64,000 nucleotides of DNA from Polymorphobacter megasporae (GTDB taxonomy: Bacteria; Pseudomonadota; Alphaproteobacteria; Sphingomonadales; Sphingomonadaceae), in assembly GCF_018982885.2 (NCBI RefSeq), contig NZ_CP081849.1:682001-746000 (forward strand). Reading direction: 5' to 3'. A program made the position numbers and the translations under genes. The notes below the pieces were generated by a model. The model was not told where the DNA came from, ran no database searches, and worked only from the letters and a program-made list of their open reading frames with translations. Positions 15,098 to 24,680 of the stretch are shown here, piece after piece (the stretch's first letter is position 1; every line of letters begins with the position of its first letter).

Positions 15098-17582
15098 GCA
15101 TGTCGACGGGGTGCCCGGGACCAAGTGTGGTGTCGAACCATGCGAAGATCCGCGTGTAGAGATCGCGGAGATTTGCGGGGCTGGCGACGACATGGCCTTC
15201 TCCCCAATAACTGGCCAGCACCACGTCCTTGTCCTGCCGGAACAGCGCCGAAAATAATTCTTCTGCCTGACCGAGCGCGGCGATGTCCTGATCGCCCTGA
15301 AGCAAGAGGACCGGAGCCTTGATCGTCTTGACCGCGAATATCGGACTGTTGGCAACGTAGATCGAGGGATTGACCCACGGCGGCACGCCGAGACGTGCCT
15401 GACCGGTCTCCGACCAGCCCGCCATCGTTGTTACCGAAAGGCCATCTTCGGGATGAACCCGCCGTGACGGCAGGAATGTGCCGTAAGCGCTGATGAAGTC
15501 GTAAAGGCCTCCAGACGCAACGATCGACCCAAAGCGCTCCGTCCGCGCGGCGATCGCAATTGCCGCGGAAGCGCCGAAGCTGTGACCCCAAATTGCGACC
15601 CTCGACCCGTCGATATCGTCACGCTGATCGACTTGGTCGAGGAGCGCGAGGACAGCCCTCGTCAGGGCCGCGGCCTGAAGACCGCCGCCCTGAGCACGCG
15701 GAAGGCTCGGCAGCAGGACAGCATAGCCCCGACCGGCCAGGACCTGCGCACTGATGCTATCGAGCGGCGCACCGGGCGCCTGATCGCGCGGCGGCAGCGG
15801 GCCGAACTCGCGCCCGGGATAGGGGACGATGACCAACGGATATCGTTCCCCCGGTCGGTGGTCAGCCGGCAGGAAGAGCCAGCTCGTCAGAGTCTGCCCG
15901 TCGGATCCGACACTGACGATCGGTGCCATTCGAGCGCTTTCAACCGACGCGAGATGCACGTTAATTGCTGCAAGCTCGACCGGCGCAAGGTCGGCGCGCG
16001 CGAGGAAAAGACGCGACGTCCCTTGCGGGTCGATCTGCTCTATGATCGCCATCGCACGGTGAGGCACGCGAGCGATAGCCGAAGCGCCTACGAGAGCAAT
16101 TTCCGGTTCAGACTCGGTTCGCCCGGGGAAATGAATGATCAGGCCGCCCGGCGTCGTCGACCATTCAACAAGCGCATCGAGTTGACTTGGCGCGGCGCGC
16201 CCCCGTTCGCCGAGCTCGCTTGCCTGGCCGCCGACAATGCGCCCGCCAGGGCGCGACCGCAGGACGGTCAATCGCCGGCTGCGTCCGACCCGAACCAGCT
16301 GGTCGCCGTCACGCACGATGATCCCGCCGGGCTCCACTGCGGCGAGCGCCGGCGATACATGCGCGAGCCCCGCGGTGAGCGCCGTCGCGTGCCCGTGATC
16401 AAGTGCAAACCAGTCATCGCGCGGTGCGCTCCCGGCCATCGTTGGACGAGCATAGACGACCACTGTTTCCCCGCTCCAGCCCGCATGAATCACCGGCGCA
16501 AAGTCGGGGGGGCCGGTCACGACCGGAATAACCGAAGCGCCTCCAGGACGAACAGATTTACCTGTTGTGGCGTCGATCGACACCACGCTGCCCGTGTCCC
16601 ATGCTGCTCCGTTGCCCCGCGAAAACGCAAGGAGACGACGGCCTCTTGGCGACCAGCTCAGCAGCGACCCGGCATAATCGCAGGACGTGCAGGCCGTGAC
16701 CATTCGTGATCCGTCCGCATCGACAAGTACAAGGCGTCGCCGCCGTGTCGCCGTACCGACGCCCAGCGCAAGGGTAGTCGGCGCGATGTCGTCGCCGGCG
16801 AGTATGACCGCGATCCGACCGGTGGTTGCGGCTTCGAAATCTAAAATTGCGCCTTCGACAATCGTTTGGGTGGAGCCGCGGTCGACGTCGATTGCGACGA
16901 GCCGCAGCGCCGACGTCCGCGGCGTGACTGCGCGAAAGCGACCGCTTCCGACGGTGGTGACCGTGACCGCTTGACCGGTTGCGGCATGCTCCCAGAGCAG
17001 CGGCAGGTCATGCTTCGTTTGCCACCCGGCGCGCAGGTAGACTGGTAAATTCCCAGCGGGGTAAATGATTGCTGCGAGACGCGTCTCCGACAGCCATTGT
17101 ACCGCGCGGCCCTCGCCGGGCAGGCCTGGCGTCAGTCCCAGCCAGCGCGTTGCCGTGGTCGTCAAATCGACCACCCCGAGTTCCCAAGCGCGCCCGCGGA
17201 GCCGAGCGACCGCGAGATGACGTCCGCCAGGCGAAAAGGCGAGCGCGACATAGCCGGTCGCCAAGTCAGCGGTCAGCAGCGGTCGAGCTGCCGTAGGCGC
17301 GTCGAGATCGACGACAAAAAGCGAGCCGAGCGTCAGCCCCTTATGGGTCTCAAGGTCGAACCGCGGTGCAGTCCCGGCGGCCCGGCGGCGCTCGATGACG
17401 AGCCACCGCCCCGTCGGATCGGGCAGGACTTGGGAAAATTGCTCGACGCGGAGAAGATCGTCGACGACGAACGGCCTTGCTAGGGCGGATGGAGCCACGA
17501 CAAGCGAGATCAGCCCCCATGCCCACACGGCACTTACCCGGCGGCCGCCACGTGTGGCCCAACCCGGCGATATGCTCACCAT
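15060..17582 (-). CDS. Lasso peptide isopeptidase (S9 prolyl oligopeptidase-like)
   Basis: This 840-residue exported serine hydrolase has a predicted seven-bladed beta-propeller N-terminal part and a C-terminal alpha/beta hydrolase. The triad is Ser668 in WGHSFGASA, Asp766 in QGDQDIAAL and His797 in WGEGHVVAS. Homologues in lasso loci (AtxE type) cut the isopeptide bond and linearise the peptide, allowing its reuse. A signal peptide-like start (MVSISPGWATRGGRRVSAVW, then a hydrophobic run ending ALA) predicts a periplasmic location. The ATG overlaps the stop of the upstream TonB receptor gene. The specific substrate, the peptide encoded at 12471, is inferred from the locus. A general peptidase role is the alternative. 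Confidence 0.88.
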   Translation of the reverse strand: MVSISPGWATRGGRRVSAVWAWGLISLVVAPSALARPFVVDDLLRVEQFSQVLPDPTGRWLVIERRRAAGTAPRFDLETHKGLTLGSLFVVDLDAPTAARPLLTADLATGYVALAFSPGGRHLAVARLRGRAWELGVVDLTTTATRWLGLTPGLPGEGRAVQWLSETRLAAIIYPAGNLPVYLRAGWQTKHDLPLLWEHAATGQAVTVTTVGSGRFRAVTPRTSALRLVAIDVDRGSTQTIVEGAILDFEAATTGRIAVILAGDDIAPTTLALGVGTATRRRRLVLVDADGSRMVTACTSCDYAGSLLSWSPRGRRLLAFSRGNGAAWDTGSVVSIDATTGKSVRPGGASVIPVVTGPPDFAPVIHAGWSGETVVVYARPTMAGSAPRDDWFALDHGHATALTAGLAHVSPALAAVEPGGIIVRDGDQLVRVGRSRRLTVLRSRPGGRIVGGQASELGERGRAAPSQLDALVEWSTTPGGLIIHFPGRTESEPEIALVGASAIARVPHRAMAIIEQIDPQGTSRLFLARADLAPVELAAINVHLASVESARMAPIVSVGSDGQTLTSWLFLPADHRPGERYPLVIVPYPGREFGPLPPRDQAPGAPLDSISAQVLAGRGYAVLLPSLPRAQGGGLQAAALTRAVLALLDQVDQRDDIDGSRVAIWGHSFGASAAIAIAARTERFGSIVASGGLYDFISAYGTFLPSRRVHPEDGLSVTTMAGWSETGQARLGVPPWVNPSIYVANSPIFAVKTIKAPVLLLQGDQDIAALGQAEELFSALFRQDKDVVLASYWGEGHVVASPANLRDLYTRIFAWFDTTLGPGHPVDMPNHDDAFEAKIR

Positions 17583-20500
17583 TTCTTGGTAATCTGAAGC
17601 GACACGAACCGACCGAGCGCATCGGCATTGGCGGCGTCGTAACCGACCCCCGCCGCGGTGTTGACGAACGGCGGGCTTTGATCGGTAACGTTCTGCACAT
17701 TGAGTGCGACGGCGATACCGTGCAGCGCGCCGGTCACGCGTTGCGGCGCATAGCGCAGTTGCAGGTCGAACGTTGCCCAGGCAGCAACTGTGCGACCGCC
17801 GAGATCGTGATACGCGTTGGCGAAGTTGACGCCAATCCCTGCACCGACATCCCCTCGCGTCCAATCGCTGCTTAGCCGGCCACGAAGTGCGAGGGGTTTG
17901 CCCGCGAGGTTGACGTTGTTCAGACCAGGCGCGGTCGGGGTCAGCTGTTCTCGATAATCGAAAAGGTTCGTTCCGGTTGCTGCGAGATCGAATTGGCTCC
18001 GCCCCGACGATACGGTGTACGCGACCGTCCAGTCGATGCCGTCGACGAGCGTGTTGGCGGTATTGACGTAGCGGGCGTCGACGATCGCGCCGATCGTCGA
18101 CGGCGCATAACTACCATGGATGATCGACGCGGGGTCATTGATTAGGGCGGTAACGCGCGCGAGATCGGCGGCGCTGGTGGTCGGCGACACGATTGTGACG
18201 AACGGTACCAGCGCCGGATTGATGAGCGCGTCGGCAAGGTCGTCGAGGGCCGGCCGTCCGATGCGTGAGCGGAAGCTGGTCCGGAACCATGTCGCGCTCA
18301 TCCGCACGCCGGGCAGCTTGGACGGCGTCAGGCCGATGCCGGCGGTCCATGAATCGGCTCGTTCGGGCCTGAGTTGCGGATTGCCGCCGGCAAGCAGGAT
18401 CACCGCAGCCTGCCCGGTCGCGGTCGACAGCACCGTCCCGCTGATCCGCTCGGCGGTCGTCGTCTGGCGCAGATTCGGTGCGCGAAACGAGGTGCCGAAG
18501 CTCGCGCGAAGCTGCGCCCCCGGTGCTGGCGTCCAGACGATCCCGACCTTTGGATCCTCCGTCGCACCAAAGTCGCTGTAATTTTCGACGCGTCCTGCAA
18601 GGGTCAGGTCGAGCCGGCTCAGTCCCGGCAGCGCCGTGCTCGGGCCGACCAGTGGAACTCTGAGCTCGGCAAAGGCAGCTTCGACGGTACGGGCCGACCG
18701 ATTTGGCAAGGTGATCGACGGGCTATCGGTGAACAGCAGAACCGCGCCGCTCGTGGTGAAGGCTTCGCGTCGGACATTGATCCCGAGCGCGAGCTTGACG
18801 GTGCCACCGGGCAGGTCGACGAGCGGGCCGTCAGCATCGACGTTGTAAGTCGTTACCCGGCTCAGACTATCGAACGCCTGATAACCGCTGCCGACAAAAG
18901 AAAGAATTGCTGCGCTGTTGACCGCTCCGTCGCCGAATGGATTGAAGAAACCGTCGCTCGCGGTGCTGTATGACGCGCCAGCCGGAACCGGTGCCGACCC
19001 CAGCGCTTCCGCGAGCGATTGGGTGTTGACGATATTGACGACACGGTTCCGCTCGAGCTGTTGGGCGAAGGCCAAATACGGGCGAACTTTCCACTGATGC
19101 CCGAGGCTGACTTCGGCACCCCCGGTGATCCCGATTGTCGCTGCGCTGCCCGTTGTCCGCGACGGGCCAAGTTCGCGGGCAAACGAGTATGCGATCAGGT
19201 CATACGGCTGGCCGTTGGGCGAAACGAAGAAAGGGTTGGCCGGCGTCGCAACGATGACCGCAGGCGACCCCGTGCCGCGAACTGCAAAGCTACGGTACGA
19301 ATAGCGGCCGTCGAGCGATAGGGTGACGCCATCGCCGATGGTTTGAACGACGCGCGCATAGAGGCTGTGGCGATCTTGGCTCGGCAGGAGATCGGTATTG
19401 AGCCGTTGGTTCTCGAGATTGACGGTACCGGCGACAAAAGCGCCCGGCGTGAGCATCGTCCCGGTCTGACCAGGCGGAATGGCATAGGCCGGGCCGAAGC
19501 TGCCCGTGCCCGGGTCCAAGGCGAGAATATTTCCGGGCTGGCTGTAGAATTGGCGATGATCGGTGCCGCCGAGCGAGCGCAGATCGGCACTTTGCGCATA
19601 GGCGCGGGCGGACGAGGCGAGCGCGTCGCGATGATAATATTCGTAGGCGACGAGCGCTGACCCAGTGGGCCAGGTCGTTCCCAGCGTTTGTCCGGCCTGA
19701 AGCTCACGGGTGCCGCCGTGCGTGACCATCCCGGTCTCAAGGCGGGTGTCGGCCCCCTCGTAGCGATCCTTCAAGATGATGTTGACAACACCACCGACCG
19801 CGTCGGACCCGTAGATTGCCGATGCGCCGTCGAGCAGAATTTCAACGCGGTCGACCACCGACGCCGGTATGCTGGAAATGTCGCCGAACTCGCCCAGCGT
19901 TCCGGAGCCCGCGAGGCGGCGGCCGTTGACGAGCACAAGCGTGGCGCCGGCGCCCAGGCCCCGGAGATTAACACCAGTCGCGAGGCTCGCGTTGGTTCCC
20001 GAGCCGTCTGCAAGTGTCAACGCGCTTTGTTCACTGGCCGCCCCGCTAAAATTCGCGGGCAACGTCGCGAACGCCTCGGCGAGCGTGGCCCGGCCAAGCC
20101 GGTCGAGGTCGGTCCGGGAGATGATCGTGACCGGTGATGCGCTGGAGTCGCTCCCACGAATATGCGATCCCGTGACGATGATATCGGCGGCAGTCGGCTC
20201 GGCAGGCGAAGACGCTTGGCTTGGATTTGCGGCTTGTCTTGACGGTATCGCCAGATACGGTCGCCGGGTCTCCGAGGGTGGAGCCCGATCGAGGACGACG
20301 ACATTTCCGTGAATGTTGCGAAAGACAATTGCGGTTTCAGCAAGCAGACGCCGCAGCGCATCGTCAGGTGTAAAAACCCCATTCAAGGCAGCGACGCTTT
20401 TACCCGCGACAAGGGGACTACGGTAGAGCAACTGGCGATGGGTTTGCCGGGCGTAGTCCTGCAGTGCGCGGTCGAGCGACCCGGAAGCGATGTGCACCAC

Positions 20501-20653
20501 GATGGTCGTGGTCTCGCCGGCGGCGGCGGCGTTTGATGCGGTTGTTATTACCACCGCAAAAAACCCGACGCCGATTGATCCTGTAATGCTCAACTGTTTT
20601 CCCCGCGTTGCATCGCGGGCACGTTGCGTGCTGGCGATAAGCAGGAAACGCAT
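17576..20653 (-). CDS. TonB-dependent receptor with STN signalling domain (probable lasso peptide importer)
   Basis: This 1025-residue outer-membrane receptor has a signal peptide ending AAAAGE, an STN (secretin/TonB short) domain at about residues 45-115 (HIASGSLDRALQDYARQTHR, FTPDDALRRLLAETAIVF), a plug domain starting near IIVTGSHIRGSDSSASPVTI, and a beta-barrel ending in the aromatic residue of ITKKW. The STN domain implies FecA-type transmembrane signalling to the FecR-like protein encoded next. Position in the locus suggests that it imports the lasso peptide into the periplasm for the isopeptidase. The ligand is inferred; a siderophore is the main alternative. Confidence 0.9.
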   Translation of the reverse strand: MRFLLIASTQRARDATRGKQLSITGSIGVGFFAVVITTASNAAAAGETTTIVVHIASGSLDRALQDYARQTHRQLLYRSPLVAGKSVAALNGVFTPDDALRRLLAETAIVFRNIHGNVVVLDRAPPSETRRPYLAIPSRQAANPSQASSPAEPTAADIIVTGSHIRGSDSSASPVTIISRTDLDRLGRATLAEAFATLPANFSGAASEQSALTLADGSGTNASLATGVNLRGLGAGATLVLVNGRRLAGSGTLGEFGDISSIPASVVDRVEILLDGASAIYGSDAVGGVVNIILKDRYEGADTRLETGMVTHGGTRELQAGQTLGTTWPTGSALVAYEYYHRDALASSARAYAQSADLRSLGGTDHRQFYSQPGNILALDPGTGSFGPAYAIPPGQTGTMLTPGAFVAGTVNLENQRLNTDLLPSQDRHSLYARVVQTIGDGVTLSLDGRYSYRSFAVRGTGSPAVIVATPANPFFVSPNGQPYDLIAYSFARELGPSRTTGSAATIGITGGAEVSLGHQWKVRPYLAFAQQLERNRVVNIVNTQSLAEALGSAPVPAGASYSTASDGFFNPFGDGAVNSAAILSFVGSGYQAFDSLSRVTTYNVDADGPLVDLPGGTVKLALGINVRREAFTTSGAVLLFTDSPSITLPNRSARTVEAAFAELRVPLVGPSTALPGLSRLDLTLAGRVENYSDFGATEDPKVGIVWTPAPGAQLRASFGTSFRAPNLRQTTTAERISGTVLSTATGQAAVILLAGGNPQLRPERADSWTAGIGLTPSKLPGVRMSATWFRTSFRSRIGRPALDDLADALINPALVPFVTIVSPTTSAADLARVTALINDPASIIHGSYAPSTIGAIVDARYVNTANTLVDGIDWTVAYTVSSGRSQFDLAATGTNLFDYREQLTPTAPGLNNVNLAGKPLALRGRLSSDWTRGDVGAGIGVNFANAYHDLGGRTVAAWATFDLQLRYAPQRVTGALHGIAVALNVQNVTDQSPPFVNTAAGVGYDAANADALGRFVSLQITKKW

Positions 20654-20692
20654 CAGCCCCCAGTCAACCCTAAGCCGCTGTGAAACTCTGCT

Positions 20693-21670
20693 TCAGGTGG
20701 TTGAAGTCAAGGTGATGCTACCGTCCGCGTCTTTTACGGCGTGCAATGGAAAAAGTTCGGTGACGGCACCGAGAAACCCGTCGACATCGCCAATCTCGAA
20801 ACGCCCATCGACCTCAGCGTCCCTGAGGCCCGACGCATCGAGCCGGATTTTGCGGACGGTGTACCGGTTCATCTCGGCGATGGCGACCGCGAGCGGTGTC
20901 TGGTGGAAGACGAGGTGCCCACTCAGCCAGTTCATCACCATCTCGATGTTGACATGTCGTGGCGTGTCGTACGGCACCCGGCCGAGCGTGATTGCTTCAC
21001 CGGGGTTGAGAAAAACCGCAGGCCGGGCCTCGGCGTCTGGACCGTCGTAGATCCGAACTCGGCCATCAGTGAGGACAACGCGCGTTTCGTTGTCCCGGCG
21101 ATCGACGTCGAACCGGGTTCCGGTTGCGACGATGCGGCCGCGGTTCGTTCGAACGATAAAGGGTAGCGACGGATCATGCGCGACCTCAAAATAGGCTTCG
21201 CCGCGCTCGAGTTCGAGTTGCCGACGCGTCGTATCGACTCGCGCAATCAAGCTGCTATCGGAATTGATGTGAACGCGCGATCCATCGGCCAGCCGGATGA
21301 GTTTCTGCTCCCCGACCGCTGTTGCGTATGTTGTCGGGCGGTCAAGGGCAATAAATAGGCCAGCGACCGCCAGCGACGCGACGAGTCCGCCGCTCCAGGC
21401 ATAAGCTTTTATCGTATCGGCGATGCCACGTTTGCCGCCGCGTGCGAGCGCCGCGCGCGTGGCCTCCGCAATATCGCGGTCTGCGCCGAAGTCCGCTGCT
21501 CGACTCCACGCCGACTCGACTTGGTGATAAGCTTGGGCGTTTCGCGGGTCGCGTCGCCACTGGGCGAACGTCTCGAGTGTTTCGGTGTCGATGACGCGGC
21601 CGTTGAGCCGAGCCGCCCAGTTGGCGGCTTCGCGCGCGATGCGCTCTGTATCATCCGGGCGGTCAGTCAT
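20693..21670 (-). CDS. FecR-family anti-sigma factor / signal transducer
   Basis: This 325-residue protein has an N-terminal cytoplasmic segment (residues about 1-85, including NWAARLNGRVIDTETLETFA), one transmembrane helix near residues 90-107 (AWSGGLVASLAVAGLFIALD), and a periplasmic FecR domain (ERGEAYFEVAHDPSLPFIVR). A C-terminal STN-like part that should contact the receptor follows (LAVAIAEMNRYTVRKIRLDA). In the family it holds the sigma factor until the receptor signals. It is 12 nt downstream of the sigma gene and 39 nt upstream of the receptor gene, so one operon is likely. Confidence 0.9.
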   Translation of the reverse strand: MTDRPDDTERIAREAANWAARLNGRVIDTETLETFAQWRRDPRNAQAYHQVESAWSRAADFGADRDIAEATRAALARGGKRGIADTIKAYAWSGGLVASLAVAGLFIALDRPTTYATAVGEQKLIRLADGSRVHINSDSSLIARVDTTRRQLELERGEAYFEVAHDPSLPFIVRTNRGRIVATGTRFDVDRRDNETRVVLTDGRVRIYDGPDAEARPAVFLNPGEAITLGRVPYDTPRHVNIEMVMNWLSGHLVFHQTPLAVAIAEMNRYTVRKIRLDASGLRDAEVDGRFEIGDVDGFLGAVTELFPLHAVKDADGSITLTSTT

Positions 21671-21682
21671 GGCGACAGTCGC

Positions 21683-22243
21683 CTAGTCCTTGAGGTGCCG
21701 GGCGCAAAGGGCCAACGCCTTGCTCAGCCGCCATTCTACAGTTTTTACCGAAATTGCGAAATGAGCGGCGATATCGTCGTTGCTCATCGAGGTGAAACGG
21801 CTGAGCATGAAGACGTCACGACAGGTCTGTGGCAGGCCAAGAACGATTTTCTTTAACAGTACGTCTGCTTCTTGTGTCGCGGCCGTCGACAGGCGGGCGT
21901 CGATGTCATCCCCGTCGCTATCGAGCGACGCGGGCCACCCGCGCACGACGGTCCGACGCATGTGATCGCGGGCGAGGTTCACGGCGATCTGACGCAGAAG
22001 CGCACGTGGATGGCGGGAGATGTCGTCGGACGTGTAGCGACCGACGCGGACATACGTATCTTGCACGAGATCTTCGGCATCCGCAGCGAAGCTGCCGAGT
22101 GTCCGACGCAACACTCCGGTCAGCCACGCCGCGTGCCGTCGGTACAGCACATCAAGCGACCCGCCCGACATATCGGAGGTCTTTTCCAAGCCAAGCGTTG
22201 TATCCGCGTGGGACAGTCCAGGAAGATTAGGTCCGATCGGCAT
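21683..22243 (-). CDS. ECF sigma factor, FecI type
   Basis: This 186-residue sigma-70 family factor has region 2 (LYRRHAAWLTGVLRRTLGSF, DAEDLVQDTYVRV) and region 4 (LPQTCRDVFMLSRFTSMSND, then ISVKTVEWRLSKALALCARH). It should direct transcription of the receptor and isopeptidase genes when released by the adjacent FecR protein. The ATG at 22243 has a GAGGGAGG ribosome site. A second possible start at 22171 lies just before the conserved region. The longer open frame upstream has no protein character. Confidence 0.88.
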   Translation of the reverse strand: MPIGPNLPGLSHADTTLGLEKTSDMSGGSLDVLYRRHAAWLTGVLRRTLGSFAADAEDLVQDTYVRVGRYTSDDISRHPRALLRQIAVNLARDHMRRTVVRGWPASLDSDGDDIDARLSTAATQEADVLLKKIVLGLPQTCRDVFMLSRFTSMSNDDIAAHFAISVKTVEWRLSKALALCARHLKD

Positions 22244-22611
22244 CTTGCCTCCCTCAGGCGACGCAGCTGGGTTCCACCGCGCTGGCGGATAAGCTCGTGT
22301 CAGGGGAGTGCGCGACCATCGGACGACAACCGCGCAAAACGGCGGGCGCATCGATGGGGTGCGGCCATCCGGCCAGAAGGACGGATGCGTGTGACGCCTG
22401 GCTTCGGGATTACTCCCTGCAGAATACCCGGAAAGGGGATGCTGATCGTCGAATTCTGCGGTGACACCGGGAAATTGGCAAGCCACAAAATCCGTCTTCA
22501 TCAGATGATGGTCCGATGACGCAGACGGTATCAGCTACGATCAGTTCGAGCGTCATTTGGCACTCGGCGATGTTTGGCTGGCCTATCTCGGCCGACGTTC
22601 TGTTTCAATTA
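22244..22611. other. Intergenic region upstream of the sigma factor gene
   Basis: The gap between the leftward sigma gene start and the stop of the next leftward gene holds no recognisable coding sequence. The promoter of the sigma-FecR-receptor-isopeptidase operon must lie here, or in part upstream, but no hexamers were convincing. Confidence 0.5.
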
Positions 22612-23565
22612 TCAACAGGCAACGGCTGCTGCGGCACCTCTTGAAGGCGATGCGACCGCGGCTTCGAGCGCCGCAATCCGGTCAACGCAAACGGCATGGA
22701 CTGCTTGGCCAAGTGCTTCGACGCATTTGCCGAGCCACTCGAGCTCGGCCGCGTCGATCCTATAGTGCTTGGAATAACGCGCCTTCACGTAGGCGTCCTT
22801 GAGCTTCTCGAACATCGCCCGGTGCTGGCGGCTCTCGCGCGGCCATGCCGCAATCAGCCGTGCGTCGAGCCGCTCGGCCTGCGAGCGCAGGAAGGCAATA
22901 TTGTGAACGTGCGGCGTGTAGAAGGTCAGCACAAGGAGGACGCAGTGGTAGAGGCGCTCGGTGGTTTGGTGAAGATCGAACGCTGCATCTTTCAAGAGAT
23001 GCTCTTGCATCGCAAACTTGGCGAGTTTTTGTCGGCTCATCGCCGCCGGTAGCCACTCCTCGAGATATTCCTTCGCCAGGCAAAGCGCCTGCTCGGGCGT
23101 CTTCGGCTTTGGCGTGTGCAGGTCGGTGTCGTCGGCCTGGTAGACGGCGATGCCGTCCTTCGCCACGTCCATGAAGAAGTAGCGCCCGTGGGCGAGCCCG
23201 TCGTTCACTTCCTGCAGAGTGTGGACGATGAAGTTGACCGGGGTCCGCAGAGTCTGCGTGATCGACAGCTCTCGGATCAACCGTTCCTCGGCATCGGCCC
23301 AGTACGCCACCCGGTCGGTCAGCTCGCCCTGGTTGACGATGATCAGCAGGTCGTAGTCCGACTGATAGCCCTTGGCGGTATGCGGCTCGTCGACCCAGCC
23401 ACCGCGCGCATAGCTGCCGTAAAGAACGACCTTGAGGATCTTGCCCGCCGCTCGCTTGCCGGTGGCATTCGCCTGCGCCAATCCGAACTCTTGGCACAGG
23501 ATCGCGACAACGCGCTCGAGCTCGCGCTGCTTCGCCGCCGGCAGGTGATCGAGGCTGGTTTTCAT
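22612..23565 (-). CDS. Nucleotidyltransferase-HEPN fusion protein
   Basis: This 317-residue protein combines an N-terminal nucleotidyltransferase domain, with GSYARG at residues 50-55 and DYD at 70-72, and a C-terminal HEPN-type four-helix domain (AFDLHQTTERLYHCVLLVLT). Separate MNT and HEPN proteins form toxin-antitoxin pairs in which the nucleotidyltransferase adenylylates the HEPN RNase. Here both are on one chain, as in some larger nucleotidyltransferases. The RX4-6H RNase motif of toxic HEPN proteins is not clear in the frame, so the HEPN part may only bind nucleotides. The start at 23565 has a GGGG-type site. It stands alone, directly upstream of the transfer operon but on the opposite strand. 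Confidence 0.75.
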   Translation of the reverse strand: MKTSLDHLPAAKQRELERVVAILCQEFGLAQANATGKRAAGKILKVVLYGSYARGGWVDEPHTAKGYQSDYDLLIIVNQGELTDRVAYWADAEERLIRELSITQTLRTPVNFIVHTLQEVNDGLAHGRYFFMDVAKDGIAVYQADDTDLHTPKPKTPEQALCLAKEYLEEWLPAAMSRQKLAKFAMQEHLLKDAAFDLHQTTERLYHCVLLVLTFYTPHVHNIAFLRSQAERLDARLIAAWPRESRQHRAMFEKLKDAYVKARYSKHYRIDAAELEWLGKCVEALGQAVHAVCVDRIAALEAAVASPSRGAAAAVAC

Positions 23566-24031
23566 CGCCCCAAGAATATCAGCACGGCACGGCGGCTTGG
23601 CAAGGATGATCGCAGGATCACCAAGCCTTTCCCGATATGAAGCTGCTCTCAACAAGCGTCGCGACGCCAGCAGAATGCCGTATCGCCTGGCCGCGTATAT
23701 CAGCCGGGATCGGAGCGGAGACGGCAATGTCTGGACACATCGCGAAACACTATTCTGTCCCACTTCAACTGCGACTTAGTCCTGCGGCGAACGCACTCGC
23801 AGCGTCACACCGACGAATTTTAGGTCAATCTACGACAAGTTCCGGCGGATCATAGGTCAATCATCGACGCAATTTGCGATAGTAAAGAATACGAACCGAG
23901 GAATAACTGCCGATTTTATGTAGATCACCGAAATATCGGTGAGATACGAGCAGTCCTCTTGCGTTATCCTGCCGTTATAGGCGATTTTTTCGTGCAGCCG
24001 ATGTGGCTGCGATGAGAAAAGGAACGCGAGG
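23566..24031. other. Intergenic region upstream of the transfer operon
   Basis: This 466-bp gap separates two divergent genes and becomes A+T-richer towards 23870-24000. No gene was recognised. It should contain the main tra promoter and its control sites; no specific hexamers can be supported by eye. Confidence 0.5.
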
Positions 24032-24349
24032 ATGAATTTTAGTTCATTAGCTCCACGGGGGGGAGGTCGATTTATCGATATGGCCGTTGGTGCGGCGGTA
24101 TGCGCTGTCGCCGCGGCGGCGGCACATGCCGGCGCCGACACCACGTTCGCGCCGGCGTTAACCAAGTTCACCGACTTTCTGGAAGGTTCAGGCGGTAAGA
24201 TCATCACCGTCATGAGCCTCGCCGGCGGCGTCATCGGTATGGCGTCGGGGCGCTTCAGCCTCGGCCAGATTGCCGTGCCGGTCGGTGTTGGTGTCGGCGT
24301 CGGCACCGGTGTGCCGATCGTCACCGCCGCCGTCACCGCGCTGATCTAA
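24032..24349 (+). CDS. traA: F-type conjugative pilin (TraA/VirB2-like)
   Basis: This 105-residue protein is the likely pilus subunit. It has a long pilin-type leader with cleavage expected after AAAHA, a mature region starting GADTTFAPALTKFTDFLEGS, and two hydrophobic segments (IITVMSLAGGVIGMASG and a Gly/Val-rich IAVPVGVGVGVG stretch) around a short basic loop. It is the first gene of the transfer operon, followed by traL as in F-type systems. The assignment rests on topology and position because pilins are poorly conserved. Confidence 0.85.
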   Translation: MNFSSLAPRGGGRFIDMAVGAAVCAVAAAAAHAGADTTFAPALTKFTDFLEGSGGKIITVMSLAGGVIGMASGRFSLGQIAVPVGVGVGVGTGVPIVTAAVTALI

Positions 24350-24386
24350 GCGCGGTCTGTCGCAACCCAGAGGGCGGTGACACTTC

Positions 24387-24674
24387 ATGTCGGATCAATA
24401 TCAGATTCCCCAGCGGCTCGACGATCCCGAGCTCATCGGTCTGTGGACGATCGATGAGTTCCTCGCGATGGTCATCCCGTTTGGTTGGGGCATCCTTTCT
24501 CAGCACATATTTATCGGGATTCTTATTGCAGGGTTGGCGTGGTTTGGTCTGCGAAAAGCAAAGTCAGGTCGAGCTTCGTCGTGGCTGCTGCATGCTGCTT
24601 ACTGGTATCTGCCGGGATCGTTCGTCCGACTAAAGCTGACACCGCCCTCGCATTGCCGCTTGTTGGCGGGGTGA
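24387..24674 (+). CDS. traL: Conjugal transfer protein TraL (VirB3-like)
   Basis: This 95-residue inner-membrane protein has the TraL opening YQIPQRLDDPELIGLWTIDE, one or two hydrophobic segments (FLAMVIPFGWGILS, IFIGILIAGLAWFGL) and a terminal YWYLPGSFVRLKLTPPS typical of the family. It belongs to the membrane assembly of the type IV secretion system next to the ATPase TraC. It lies 6 nt before traE. Confidence 0.9.
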   Translation: MSDQYQIPQRLDDPELIGLWTIDEFLAMVIPFGWGILSQHIFIGILIAGLAWFGLRKAKSGRASSWLLHAAYWYLPGSFVRLKLTPPSHCRLLAG

Positions 24675-24680
24675 GGGCAA

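Noticed and set aside
18374-18973. Plus-strand open frame opposite the lasso-locus TonB receptor
   Set aside because: No domain and no ribosome site; it lies wholly within a well supported receptor gene.
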